From positions 25,274 through 89,273 of the forward strand of contig CAZSIT010000009.1 of NCBI GenBank assembly GCA_964607165.1: DNA of 64,000 nucleotides, given 5' to 3'. Numbering within the stretch: the first letter of the stretch is position 1; the number at the start of each line of letters is the position of its first letter. Positions 32,910-42,033 of the stretch are shown piece after piece. The stretch is from DSPP01 sp964607165. GTDB taxonomy: Bacteria > Zixibacteria > MSB-5A5 > DSPP01. Made by a program: the position numbers and the translations under genes. Below the pieces are notes generated by a model. That model saw only the letters and a program-made list of their open reading frames with translations, made no database searches and had not been told where the DNA came from.

Positions 32910-34022
32910 ATGCAGAATGAATTTATTCGAAGAGCGCTCTTTTTAATGTTTGCCTTATGTCTGGCCATTTGGACAACGGGTTGCGGCAAAAAAGAAGCGG
33001 CTGAAGAAACGGCAAAAGAAAGTAATCCCGGGCTGGTAACCTTGAGCGAAGAAGGGATTAAACTGGCCGGTATAAAGACGGAAAAGGTCTCCCTGCGCAG
33101 CATACCGGTGGAGTTTTCTTCCGCCGGAAAGGTCGGCTTTAATGAAAAGAAGTTGGTGCACATCACGGCCCGAACCTCCGGTTGGGTGGAAAAGGTCTAT
33201 GCTTTTGCCGGGGACAGGGTAAAAGCCGGGGACAGCTTGGCTTCCCTTTACAGCCCGGAGTTTCTTTCCGCCCAGAGCGAGTTTGTCCAGGCCGAAGAAC
33301 GGTTGAAATCGGTTTCTCCGGCCGATTCGGTCGAGCGCCGCACGGCCGAAGCGCTCTACAATTCAGCCCGTTCCCGTCTTTTGCTCTTCGGAGCCAGCGA
33401 AAAGGGACTGGTCGAATTGGAGCAAACCCACCGCCCGGTGGAACGCCTGGTCATCAAAAGCCCGATTACCGGAAACATAGTGGAAAGCAACCTCATTGTG
33501 GGAAACACCATTGATAGAGGCGCCAACCTCTTCCGCATATCGGATTTGAGCTCCCTTTGGGTTATCGCCGATGTATATGAAAAAGACATCAGGGCCGTTC
33601 AAAAGGGGCAGAAAGTCAAAATCCGTACCGCTTCGATTGGGGGGCGCTCGTTTTCCGGCATGGTCGAAGCGGTGAACGACGTTTTGGACGAAACCACCCG
33701 GACGTTCAAAGTCCGCATTTTGGTTGAAAATCCCGCCGGCGAACTGAAGCCGGAAATGTTTTGCGAATGCCTTTTTTCCGGCCAGAGCAACCGCCCCATT
33801 TTGGCTGTCCCGACCACCGCTATTCAACACTTGGGAGAGGAGCAATTTGTCTTCGTCCCGAAAGATTCTTTCTCTTTTGAAAAACGTACCATCCAAACTG
33901 GTGAAGAATTGGACGGTCTGGCGGAAATCATAGGTGGCCTTCAGGCAGGTGAAAGTGTAATAACGGAAGGAGCTTTTGTACTCAAGTCCGAACTTCTAAA
34001 AGCAGAGTTGGGGGAGGAGTAA
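32910..34022 (+). CDS. RND efflux periplasmic adaptor (CzcB/CusB-like lipoprotein)
   Basis: 370 residues from the ATG at 32910. An ATG at 32868 in the same frame would only add residues encoded by a repeat. The chosen start gives a lipoprotein signal (RRALFLMFALCLAIWTTGCG) with AAAGGGG upstream. Then an HlyD-type adaptor: FSSAGKVGFNEKKLVHITA, GWVEKVYAFAGDRVKAGDSL (lipoyl half), a helical hairpin (EFVQAEERLKSVSPADSVER), the second lipoyl half SPITGNIVESNLIVGNTIDR, and a beta barrel with VIADVYEKDIRAVQKGQKV. It links the inner-membrane pump to the outer-membrane duct. The last codon is directly followed by the ATG of the pump gene. Confidence 0.88.
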   Translation: MQNEFIRRALFLMFALCLAIWTTGCGKKEAAEETAKESNPGLVTLSEEGIKLAGIKTEKVSLRSIPVEFSSAGKVGFNEKKLVHITARTSGWVEKVYAFAGDRVKAGDSLASLYSPEFLSAQSEFVQAEERLKSVSPADSVERRTAEALYNSARSRLLLFGASEKGLVELEQTHRPVERLVIKSPITGNIVESNLIVGNTIDRGANLFRISDLSSLWVIADVYEKDIRAVQKGQKVKIRTASIGGRSFSGMVEAVNDVLDETTRTFKVRILVENPAGELKPEMFCECLFSGQSNRPILAVPTTAIQHLGEEQFVFVPKDSFSFEKRTIQTGEELDGLAEIIGGLQAGESVITEGAFVLKSELLKAELGEE

Positions 34023-37000
34023 ATGATAGAGAGATTGGTCAATTTCGCCCTTCGGGAAAAGTTTCTGGTTATTATCGCCACCGTTTTGTTGGTTGTCTTC
34101 GGGGCTTATTCTTTTCAAAAGTTGCCTATTGATGCTTTCCCGGATGTAACCAACATCCAGGTTCAAATCATAACCCAGGCGCAGGGGATGTCTCCGCTTG
34201 AAGTGGAAAAGTTCGTAACCTTTCCGATTGAAATCCAGATGAGCGGCCTGCCCCGCTTGGTGGAACTGCGCTCCCGTTCCAAACCGGCTCTTTCCCTTAT
34301 AACGGTCGTTTTTGAAGATGGTGTGGACATCTATTTCGCCCGGCAACTGGTTCTGGAACGGTTGATTGAGGCCAAAGAAAAGTTACCGCCCAGTGCGGAA
34401 CCAGCTTTGGGTCCTGTTTCCACCGGCCTGGGCGAAATTTTCCAATATACCCTCGAATCCCTTCAGCCGGGGCACCCGGAAGGGCCGGAGCATTTGATGG
34501 AGCTGCGCACCTATCAGGACTGGATGGTTCGGCCGATCCTAAAGTCGGTGCCGGGAGTGGCGGATGTCAACTCCTTTGGCGGTTTTGTCCGACAGTACCA
34601 CGTCATAGTTGACCCGGACAAGCTCAGGAAATTCGGTCTTTCCCTGCGGGAAGTTTTCGAAGTGGTAGCCAAAAACAATGCCAATGTGGGGGGGAATATT
34701 TTGGAGCATGCCTCCGAACAATATTTGGTGCGCGGAGTCGGTCTGGTTACATCCTTGCGGGATATTGAAGAGATTGTGGTAAAAGAGCATGGGAATGTTC
34801 CGATTTTAGTTCGAGACGTGGCCGAAGTAAAAATAGGCCCGGAAGTGCGTCAAGGAGCGCTCGTCAGGGATGGCAAAGAAGGGGTGGCCGGGATAATTAT
34901 GATGCTGCGTGGCGGAAACGCCAAGGAGGTGGCGGCCCGGGTAAAAGCCAAGGTTAAAGAGATAAACGACGGGAGGCTTTTGCCGGAAGGCACCGCAATC
35001 AGGCCGTTTTACGACCGGACCGAACTGGTGGAGGCCGCTGTTGGCACGGTTCGCAAAGCGCTTCTGGAAGGTTCGGTTTTGGTAATTCTGATTTTGTTTT
35101 TGATGCTGGGCAACGCCCGCAGCGCCCTTATTGTCACGTTAAGCCTGCCTCTGGCGGTTTTGGCCACCTTTATTCTAATGCGCTTACCTTTTATCAATCT
35201 TTCCGCCAACCTGATGACTTTGGGCGGGTTGGCGATTGCCATCGGAATGATGGTGGATGGCTCGGTGGTGATGGTAGAAAACATTTACCGACATCTAACT
35301 GAAAAAAGGCCGGCTACCAGCCACGAAAAATTGGAAATTGTGCGCCACTCGGCGCTGGAGGTAGCCCGGCCGGTGCTTTTCGGAATTGGGATTATCATTA
35401 TCGTCTTTCTGCCACTTTTTTCTCTGCGAGGTATCGAAGGGAAAATGTTTACTCCCTTGGCTTCCACCATCAGTCTATCACTTTTTTCCTCCATTGTTAT
35501 CGCCCTTCTGATTGCTCCGGTTTTGAGCTTTTTGCTTTTGAAAGCTGGTAAGGAGGAAGAGGTCTGGCTAATCCGGGCCGTCAAAAAAGTCTATCTTCCA
35601 GCCCTGCACGCGGTTTTGCGGCACCGGGTGAAAACCGTTCTGGTTGCCGTTGTTCTTTTGGCGGGCAGTCTGGCCCTTTTCCCTTTTTTGGGGACAGAGT
35701 TTATCCCCTCGATGGATGAGGGTTCCATTACCACCCAGATGATACGGCTGCCGGACATTTCGCTTACTCAGTCCATCCGGATTGAAGAAGTTGCCCACCG
35801 TCTCATTCGGAAATTTCCGGAAGTCCGGGCCATAGCTTCCAAAATCGGCACGGCGGAAATCGCCACCGACCCGGAGGGGCAGAACACGTCCGACCCGATT
35901 GTGGTTTTGAAACCCCGGCGGGAGTGGAAGAACTTCCGTTCCAAAGAGAAACTGGTAGATGCGATACGGGCTGAACTGGAAAAAATTCCAGGGGTGGCCT
36001 TAAATATCACTCAACCGATTGCCCTCCGGGTAGATGAGTTAATTTCGGGGGTAAAGTCACAAATTGCCATTAAAATTTTTGGCGACGATATGAAGGTTTT
36101 GAAACAGAAAGCAGAAGAGATTGCCCAGGCAATTTCGGCCGTGAAGGGGGTGGCCGACCTGCGGGTGGAGCAGGTGGCCGGGCAACGGTATTTGACAGTG
36201 GAAATTGACCGCCGTAAAATCGCCCGTTTCGGCCTGAACGTGTCGGACGTACAGGAAATTATCGAGATTGCCGTGGGGGGCAAGGTGGCTACCGAAGTCC
36301 TGGAGGGCGACCGGCGGGTAGATGTGTTGGTTCGCTTTCCAGAGGAAAAGCGTAAATCGGCGGCCACCATAGGTAACATCCTGATAAACACGCCGGCCGG
36401 TCTTTCCGTTCCGCTGGAGCAGCTGGCTCAAATTTCCCTTCAGGAAGGCCCGGTACAAATCAGCCGGGAGAACATCAAGCGCCGCATCGTGGTGGAGTGC
36501 AACGTCGATGGTCGGGACATCGGCAGTTTTGTAGCCGAAGCGCAGGCCAAAATAAATGAGAAAGTCCAGCTTCCTTCCGGGTATTTTGTAACCTGGGGTG
36601 GGGCCTTTGAGAACCAACAGCGGGCGATGCAGCGGCTCATGATTATCGTGCCGGCAGCTATTGGGTTAATATTCTTATTGCTCTTTTCGGCCTTCGACTC
36701 CTTCAAGCAGGCCTTCATTGTAATCCTAAACCTCCCCTTCGCGCTTATCGGCGGGATTGTGGCGCTTTTTATCTCCGGCCTTTATCTTTCCGTTCCGGCT
36801 TCGGTCGGGTTTATCGCCCTTTTTGGGGTTGCCGTGCTAAACGGCATCGTTTTGGTTACCTTTATCAACCAGCTCCGCAAGGAAGGTATGATGACCGATA
36901 TTGCCGTAGTCCGCGCTTGCTCCTATCGGCTGCGTCCCGTCCTGATGACCGCTCTGGTCACTATGCTTGGCTTGGTTCCCCTGCTTTTCGCCACCGGTGT

Positions 37001-37124
37001 TGGCTCGGAAGTTCAGCGGCCTCTGGCCGTGGTAGTAATCGGCGGACTTCTCTCGTCAACTGCTCTGACGCTTTTCGTCCTACCGGCCATTTACACCTGG
37101 TGGGAGTCAGGGAAAAAGACCTGA
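34023..37124 (+). CDS. heavy-metal efflux RND transporter (CzcA/CusA family)
   Basis: 1033 residues, full length, with the expected twelve membrane helices and two large periplasmic loops. The N-terminus RLVNFALREKFLVIIATVLL is followed by LPIDAFPDVTNIQVQIITQA, the heavy-metal-efflux signature. TM4 reads GGLAIAIGMMVDGSVVMVEN, with Asp and Glu of the proton relay but without the DFG of CzcA, so the ion (Cu/Ag, Zn, Co or other) is not fixed by this motif. FLLLFSAFDSFKQAFIVILN and TALVTMLGLVPLLFATGVGS are also typical. It pumps metal ions out of the periplasm or cytoplasm with the two preceding gene products. No metal regulator is adjacent. Confidence 0.92.
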   Translation: MIERLVNFALREKFLVIIATVLLVVFGAYSFQKLPIDAFPDVTNIQVQIITQAQGMSPLEVEKFVTFPIEIQMSGLPRLVELRSRSKPALSLITVVFEDGVDIYFARQLVLERLIEAKEKLPPSAEPALGPVSTGLGEIFQYTLESLQPGHPEGPEHLMELRTYQDWMVRPILKSVPGVADVNSFGGFVRQYHVIVDPDKLRKFGLSLREVFEVVAKNNANVGGNILEHASEQYLVRGVGLVTSLRDIEEIVVKEHGNVPILVRDVAEVKIGPEVRQGALVRDGKEGVAGIIMMLRGGNAKEVAARVKAKVKEINDGRLLPEGTAIRPFYDRTELVEAAVGTVRKALLEGSVLVILILFLMLGNARSALIVTLSLPLAVLATFILMRLPFINLSANLMTLGGLAIAIGMMVDGSVVMVENIYRHLTEKRPATSHEKLEIVRHSALEVARPVLFGIGIIIIVFLPLFSLRGIEGKMFTPLASTISLSLFSSIVIALLIAPVLSFLLLKAGKEEEVWLIRAVKKVYLPALHAVLRHRVKTVLVAVVLLAGSLALFPFLGTEFIPSMDEGSITTQMIRLPDISLTQSIRIEEVAHRLIRKFPEVRAIASKIGTAEIATDPEGQNTSDPIVVLKPRREWKNFRSKEKLVDAIRAELEKIPGVALNITQPIALRVDELISGVKSQIAIKIFGDDMKVLKQKAEEIAQAISAVKGVADLRVEQVAGQRYLTVEIDRRKIARFGLNVSDVQEIIEIAVGGKVATEVLEGDRRVDVLVRFPEEKRKSAATIGNILINTPAGLSVPLEQLAQISLQEGPVQISRENIKRRIVVECNVDGRDIGSFVAEAQAKINEKVQLPSGYFVTWGGAFENQQRAMQRLMIIVPAAIGLIFLLLFSAFDSFKQAFIVILNLPFALIGGIVALFISGLYLSVPASVGFIALFGVAVLNGIVLVTFINQLRKEGMMTDIAVVRACSYRLRPVLMTALVTMLGLVPLLFATGVGSEVQRPLAVVVIGGLLSSTALTLFVLPAIYTWWESGKKT

Positions 37125-37178
37125 GGAAACACGATAAGTCCAAATTTAAAAAAGAGGCCTTACACCGTTATATCGGCA

Positions 37179-37200
37179 ATAAAAAAGCCCCGAAGGGCTT
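37179..37200 (-). terminator. rho-independent terminator of an orphan minus-strand transcript
   Basis: On the minus strand AAGCCC TTCG GGGCTT runs straight into TTTTATT, a textbook tetraloop terminator. On the plus strand, after the RND gene, the tail is not T-rich, so it works best for a minus-strand RNA. Confidence 0.8.
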
Positions 37201-37370
37201 CCTTGACTTATTGAATTAAAAAATTGGCGACTAACAACGGTGATACTTTTGGTGAGAGTACTTCGGCCTCGAGCTCTTAATTTACTTTCTTCTCACCTCC
37301 TCCCCTTGTGGGGGCTTTAGGTTAAACGAGCGACTGTTTGTGAAAACCGGATGGGGTCCGGCCTTCAACT
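37179..37370 (-). ncRNA. candidate small non-coding RNA (orphan transcription unit)
   Basis: A promoter at 37405-37377 and a terminator at 37200-37179, both on the minus strand, bracket about 190 bases without a convincing gene. Possible stems are CCGGA/TCCGG, CCCC/GGGG around ACAA, and GGTGAGA/TCTCACC enclosing about 35 bases. An AGGGGAGGAGG string could bind ribosomes, but the GTG after it opens only a four-codon frame. I do not recognise 6S, SRP or a riboswitch in it. It converges on the RND gene. Confidence 0.45.
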
Positions 37371-37376
37371 AATACT

Positions 37377-37405
37377 ACGATACTAAACCCCGCTTTGATA
37401 GTCAA
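37377..37405 (-). promoter_or_regulatory. predicted promoter of the orphan transcript
   Basis: On the minus strand TTGACT (37405-37400), a 17-base spacer, and TATCGT (37382-37377). It starts a unit that ends at the terminator 37200-37179, without a gene in between. Confidence 0.55.
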
Positions 37406-37410
37406 TACCC

Positions 37411-37443
37411 AAAAATAAAAGGGTGGGGAATTTCCCCACCCTT
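37411..37443 (-). terminator. rho-independent terminator of the FN3/dockerin gene
   Basis: An 11-bp perfect stem AAGGGTGGGGA / TCCCCACCCTT with loop ATT, followed on the minus strand by TTATTTTTGGG. It lies 8 bases after the stop codon. Confidence 0.85.
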
Positions 37444-37450
37444 CCGGTTT

Positions 37451-39592
37451 TTACGGGTCGCAGGGAGGCGGCTGGCCCAGGAAAATGGCATTAAGGGCAA
37501 TCACGACATCGGCCGGGTCGGCTATCCCGTTGCAGTTCATATCCACCAGTTCGGGCGGGTCGATGGGCGGGTCGCCCAGAAAAACGAAGTTGATTATCAG
37601 AACGGCATCGACCGGGGATAAAATCCCATCCTTGTTGGCATCCCCCAGTTGAAGAACCCGGAATTGGAAAACTTCGTTGCTGGGAGTGGAAACGCTATGC
37701 TGGTCGGTGGCGGTCACTTTCCAAAAATACCCCACTCCCCGCTTCAGAACCCCCGCCCCTACGCTAAATGAGCTGGTAAAAAGCGGACTGGAGGTAAAGG
37801 CGGTGTGGAAGTCGGCAAAAGAGTCTATGGCCACCACATAGCCGCTGGAATCAAGCGGGTCCGGATCGGGGGCATCCCCCCAGTCCAGAGTCGGAGTTTT
37901 GGGAAACAATAAACTGCCATCCGCCGGAGAAATTAAGGAAAAGGCCGGCGGGGGCTCATTGACGGCGTTGACGTAAAAATTCTGTACGGCTGAAAATGTG
38001 GACCGCGCGCCTTTAGTGTCAATGGCCCGCACCCCCCAGAACCAGTGACTGTTTTCAGGTAAACTATCCAGAATGGTGAAAGTAGTTTCACCCGCTGCAA
38101 TCGCAAAAGAAAAGAGAAAATCAATTACAACTTCGCCATCCGTATCCAAACGGATGTTGTATTCAAGCGAGGAGGGGGGATCGTCGAAATCCGGGTCGGT
38201 CGTTGACTTCCATAAGAAATTAGGCCTGTGGTTAATTAAAACGATACCCCCGATGGGTGAAATCGGAACTGGGGTGTGCGGGGAACTATCCGCCAGGTTC
38301 AGATAGAACCGGCGGCCGCCCCCGGAATAGGGGGAACCGGCACCATGATTATCAACCGTTCGCACGCGCCAGTAATAAAGGGAATCGTCCTTAAGATTAT
38401 CGTGATCGGTTAAGACCTTTAGCTGTACGGCAATGGCATTGGCCGAGGCCGCTTCAGGAGGGCTTTGTGCCCCTCCCAAAGGCGGTGGCTGCGTGTTTTC
38501 ATCGATGCCGCTCTGGTCCACTTCCGGGCTGGAAAAATTCGGGTTGTCATCAATCTGAACCTGGTAAGTAACGCTGTCCCCCGGGTCGGGGTCGGAAGCT
38601 TCCAACCAGACCAGAAAGTCGTTCATGCTGATATCCGCATTTATGCTGGGATAGATTGGTATGGGAGTTGCCGGTGCCGCATCCACGCGAAACGTCCTTT
38701 CCTCGTTGGAAAAGAAAGTGTCCGGCGCGACCGTTATCGCGCGGACTTTCCAAAAATAATCCGTTTGAAACTGCAGGTTGGTGGGTATTTGCCAGGTGGT
38801 ATCCGCAAGCGGAGGCGAAGTGTCCGCCGGGGAAAAAGAAGGGCTGGTGGAAACAAAAACCGTATAGGATGCCGGGATTGGCAACGAATCGTGCAAGGAC
38901 TCCCAAACAAAAGTAGGTTGTTGACTCGGCACAAAAGCACCGTTGGCCGGTGAAATCAGGTTAAACTCCAGGGGAACCCCCACGATGTTGACGCTTTTAA
39001 TAAAATTAACCCGTTGGGTGTTTCCGAATGCGTCCACAAAGTTAACGACATTGGCTGAAATCTTTCCCGAATCCAGCTCAAATTTCCCAACCCCCGGAGG
39101 GGCCGTGGTGGTCACCGAATCGAACTTGATTTCCAGCAGCGGCGTTCGCGTAAGGTTGGATGGGAGCTTAGTGTCAGGGTCCGTCGGGTCAAAGGTTCCG
39201 GTAAACATAAAGGTATCCGGCGGGTTGCTGTGGTAATTTACAAAGCTGGCAATGCGCGTGCCCAATCGCGGGGTGCCGCTGCCCGGGGCCGTAGGATACA
39301 AAAAGGTAAAGACGTTAGCGGAGGTTCGGTTGGATGCACAGCTTGACGGCCTGGACAGGATGGCATAGCCGCCGCCATCGGAACGTTCCTCCAACGGCAA
39401 CGTTACGTTCCCCAGCGAATCTTTGTTGGTGACGTAAACCCGTATTTTCAGAATCGCCGACTGGCAGGCTCCCGCTTGAGGAGCAATGGTTTTCGACTCG
39501 AGTATCACCGAATCGGCCGGGTCGGGGGCTTGCGCAAAAGCCGAAGCGGCCAAAAACAAAGCGGCGCTCAATCCTAAGAGAACTTTGGGCAT
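37451..39592 (-). CDS. secreted multi-domain FN3-like protein with C-terminal dockerin pair
   Basis: 713 residues. Signal peptide VLLGLSAALFLAASAFAQ. The N-domain (about 25-200) has TNKDSLGNVTLPLEE, LLEIKFDS and GKFELDSGKISANVVNFVD, resembling the N-domain of the protein at 5122. Then four FN3-like modules, each starting near a phrase such as FNLISPANGAFVPSQQPTFV or FSLISPADGSLLFPKTPTLD, with core WKVRAI, WRVRTVDNHG, WGVRAIDTKG and WKVTATDQHS. The tail has two calcium loops, GDANKDGILSPVDAVLIIN and DMNCNGIADPADVVIALN, each followed by FLG. Extracellular and likely multivalent in binding. A strong terminator follows. The start has AAAGGA ahead of the ATG. Confidence 0.82.
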   Translation of the reverse strand: MPKVLLGLSAALFLAASAFAQAPDPADSVILESKTIAPQAGACQSAILKIRVYVTNKDSLGNVTLPLEERSDGGGYAILSRPSSCASNRTSANVFTFLYPTAPGSGTPRLGTRIASFVNYHSNPPDTFMFTGTFDPTDPDTKLPSNLTRTPLLEIKFDSVTTTAPPGVGKFELDSGKISANVVNFVDAFGNTQRVNFIKSVNIVGVPLEFNLISPANGAFVPSQQPTFVWESLHDSLPIPASYTVFVSTSPSFSPADTSPPLADTTWQIPTNLQFQTDYFWKVRAITVAPDTFFSNEERTFRVDAAPATPIPIYPSINADISMNDFLVWLEASDPDPGDSVTYQVQIDDNPNFSSPEVDQSGIDENTQPPPLGGAQSPPEAASANAIAVQLKVLTDHDNLKDDSLYYWRVRTVDNHGAGSPYSGGGRRFYLNLADSSPHTPVPISPIGGIVLINHRPNFLWKSTTDPDFDDPPSSLEYNIRLDTDGEVVIDFLFSFAIAAGETTFTILDSLPENSHWFWGVRAIDTKGARSTFSAVQNFYVNAVNEPPPAFSLISPADGSLLFPKTPTLDWGDAPDPDPLDSSGYVVAIDSFADFHTAFTSSPLFTSSFSVGAGVLKRGVGYFWKVTATDQHSVSTPSNEVFQFRVLQLGDANKDGILSPVDAVLIINFVFLGDPPIDPPELVDMNCNGIADPADVVIALNAIFLGQPPPCDP

Positions 39593-39717
39593 AATCCCAT
39601 CCTTTCCAATATTAAATTTTTTTGTTTCCCCTCGGACTATAAAAATGCAGGCTAATTTGATTTTGTCAAGCTTTTTCGGGATGGTCGTAAAAAGTTTTTA
39701 AAGGTTTCCAAAACGTG

Positions 39718-42033
39718 CTACCACCAGTTCCAGAACTCAACCTTGAAAAAGCGCACGACCGAGCGGCCCATGATTTTGAAAAGCGACTTTTTGCCGGCTT
39801 TGATTTTCAGTTTTCCGCTCATACCGGCTCGCAGCCTTCCATCGCTGTTGGCCAAAACGCCGGCAACTTTAAATAAGCTTTGCGAGCGCATCTCTTCAGC
39901 TTCACTGGCAACTTGTTGCACGGCCCCGGCGTAGGCTTGATTGGGAAAGGTGCGCAGCCGCAGTTCCAAAGGCAGCCCCTCTTTGACTAAATCCAGGTTG
40001 GCTTCGGAAACCTTGGTTAAAACCCGAACGGAGTCCAAGCGAATTATCCGCAATAGCACTTGCGGCGCGCCCACTACGGTAACCCGCCCCGGAATGGGAG
40101 AAACTATCGCCTGCCGGGCCATTTGGGCTTCGAGGTAGCGAATTTTTCCCTCTAATTTGGTCAATTCCGCTTTCGCCTCGTCGATTTCTTCCGGCCGGGC
40201 GCCGGAAGCCACGCTGGCATAGGCCCGGTCGGCTTCCTTCCAGGCCGCTTCCGCTTTATTCCGCTCGCTTTCCACCTTTTGGAATTCTTCCTGCGAAATT
40301 GCCTTTTTGTCAAAAAGTTTCTGCGCCCGCTGCAGATCCCTTTCCTTTTGCTCCAAATCAAGCTTTAACCGGCGGGTTCCCTCCTTCAATTTTTCGAGTT
40401 CTTCCGGTTTGGCCCCCTTGCGCAAAAGCCCCAGTTTAGACTTTGCCTGATCGTAAGCAGCTTGGCTCGATTTCAGGTCGTTGATGTATTGGTTGGAGGA
40501 CAAGAAGGCCACCGTCTCGGCCGCCGCCACGATATCGCCGACTTTCACTTTGGATTGAATCCCAACGGAAGCGAAGTCGGTTCCGAAAAGCGACATCAAT
40601 TGGGTCGAATTTCTATTCTCGTCGCCGCTGATAACCAGTTTTTCTTCCAGAATGCCGGTTTGCGGGATGGAAACGGTGTAGCTGGCCAATGGCTCAATTT
40701 CCGCATCCCCCGAAATGGTTTGCGGATAGGGGAAAAAGAAAAAGAAAACCAAAAAAAGCAGCAGAGCACCCAGGGTTACGGTGAGTTTAGTGGGAGAAAG
40801 TCTTTTCAAGTTCTCCTTTTCGATAAAGTTTAAACTTTTCCGGGCGATCCGCGCCACCGGCTCCCCAAAGATAAACAGGACAAAGGCCGAAAACAATATA
40901 AAACCGACCCCCCCCCAGGCGGAAGTTACCACCCCAAAAAGCCAGAGAAAGAAATATCCCAAAAAAAAGGTCGAGTAAACGAGGGCCAAAACCCCGTACC
41001 AGAGAAAAATCTGCCGCTCCCGCCGGCTGTAGGGGGGGAGCTTGGTCCAAAGCCCGAACCCCAGTTCCAAAAACTTGGCTTTCAAATATCCGAACGCTTT
41101 GGCGCGCAGGTTGGGAATACCCACCCAATCGGTCAGAGCATAATAGCCATCCAACTTGAGAAGCGGATTAAGATTGAACAAAATGGTTACCAGGCTCAAT
41201 GCCGAAGCCAGAAAAAAAACGTGTCCCAAAGCTGAATCGGGAGGCAAAAGATGCCAAAGCAAAGTCCCAAAGCACCAGATAAAAATCTGGCAGACCAGCC
41301 CCGCCAAGGGGACCAAGACCTTTTTGGACTTCTCCTTAATCAGGTAGGCATCGGAAACGTCGCAGTAAAAGAGAGGCTCGAAGTACAAAAGCAAAAACCC
41401 CATTTGCCGCACTTCACCCCCGAAATGCTTAAGCGTCACGGCGTGGGCAAACTCGTGCAGGGTGATGGTGCCGAAAACGGCCAAAAGAATGGCCAAAATC
41501 GACTCCGCCCGGAAAATTTGCCTTACCGTTATCCCCGAAAACTCATCCCAGAGGGAAACCGTTACCTGTGCCGCTATAATCGAAAGCAGCGCGACCAGGG
41601 CCAGAAAGTAGGGGGAAAAAACGAATCGAAAGCGCCGCTCCAGCCGGGTAACTAAAGCGTCCGGGTCAAACGCCTTTAACTTGACGAAAAGAATTTTTTC
41701 CAGAAAGGTTTTGTCCTTTCTTTCCCAGCGGCTGGCCGAAGCCATCAATTTCTTTTCCGACTTTTCTGACTCCAAAAACAAAAATTCATCAAGTTTGTCC
41801 GCAAAGCGTTCCAGCTGCTCAAGCGGCAAGCGGATGCCGAATTCAGCTTCGATTTTAGTGGCAATTTCTGAAAGAGAAGTCTGACCGTCCAAAGACTTGG
41901 CGATGCGATATTCTACTTCCCGCAGACGGAAAAAGCGGTAGGTGATGGGGTCTTTTATTATGTAGAAACTTTGCTCCCCTTCCTGCTGCAAGCTCTCGAT
42001 TAAATCAGTCCTTAAACGCGGGAGCTGGTTCAC
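39718..42033 (-). CDS. chimeric PqqD-like / M50 metalloprotease / HlyD adaptor membrane protein
   Basis: 771 residues from GTG with AAAGGAATAG upstream. Residues 1-90 resemble a PqqD-like winged domain (RFFRLREVEYRIAKSLDGQT). An M50 site-2-protease-like membrane core follows: HEFAH at about 193-197 within TLHEFAHAVTLKHFGGEVRQ, then YFEPLFYCDVSDAYL and NLNPLLKLDGYYALTD (the late Asp motif). After about residue 430 comes an HlyD-type adaptor: lipoyl-like strands, a long coiled coil (LEQKERDLQRAQKLFDKKAI), and a barrel (RVLTKVSEANLDLVKEGL). Related proteins are annotated as putative peptide zinc metalloprotease/efflux adaptors near peptide-export systems. No peptide or ABC exporter gene is adjacent. 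The start overlaps the antiporter by 29 bases. Confidence 0.82.
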   Translation of the reverse strand: MNQLPRLRTDLIESLQQEGEQSFYIIKDPITYRFFRLREVEYRIAKSLDGQTSLSEIATKIEAEFGIRLPLEQLERFADKLDEFLFLESEKSEKKLMASASRWERKDKTFLEKILFVKLKAFDPDALVTRLERRFRFVFSPYFLALVALLSIIAAQVTVSLWDEFSGITVRQIFRAESILAILLAVFGTITLHEFAHAVTLKHFGGEVRQMGFLLLYFEPLFYCDVSDAYLIKEKSKKVLVPLAGLVCQIFIWCFGTLLWHLLPPDSALGHVFFLASALSLVTILFNLNPLLKLDGYYALTDWVGIPNLRAKAFGYLKAKFLELGFGLWTKLPPYSRRERQIFLWYGVLALVYSTFFLGYFFLWLFGVVTSAWGGVGFILFSAFVLFIFGEPVARIARKSLNFIEKENLKRLSPTKLTVTLGALLLFLVFFFFFPYPQTISGDAEIEPLASYTVSIPQTGILEEKLVISGDENRNSTQLMSLFGTDFASVGIQSKVKVGDIVAAAETVAFLSSNQYINDLKSSQAAYDQAKSKLGLLRKGAKPEELEKLKEGTRRLKLDLEQKERDLQRAQKLFDKKAISQEEFQKVESERNKAEAAWKEADRAYASVASGARPEEIDEAKAELTKLEGKIRYLEAQMARQAIVSPIPGRVTVVGAPQVLLRIIRLDSVRVLTKVSEANLDLVKEGLPLELRLRTFPNQAYAGAVQQVASEAEEMRSQSLFKVAGVLANSDGRLRAGMSGKLKIKAGKKSLFKIMGRSVVRFFKVEFWNWW

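Noticed and set aside
37179..37370. 6S RNA or SRP RNA
   Set aside because: The 5' and 3' halves do not pair as in 6S, and the SRP core motif is absent.
40161..40361. Basic minus-strand frame within the M50/HlyD gene
   Set aside because: It is an alternative frame of the coiled-coil segment of the longer gene.
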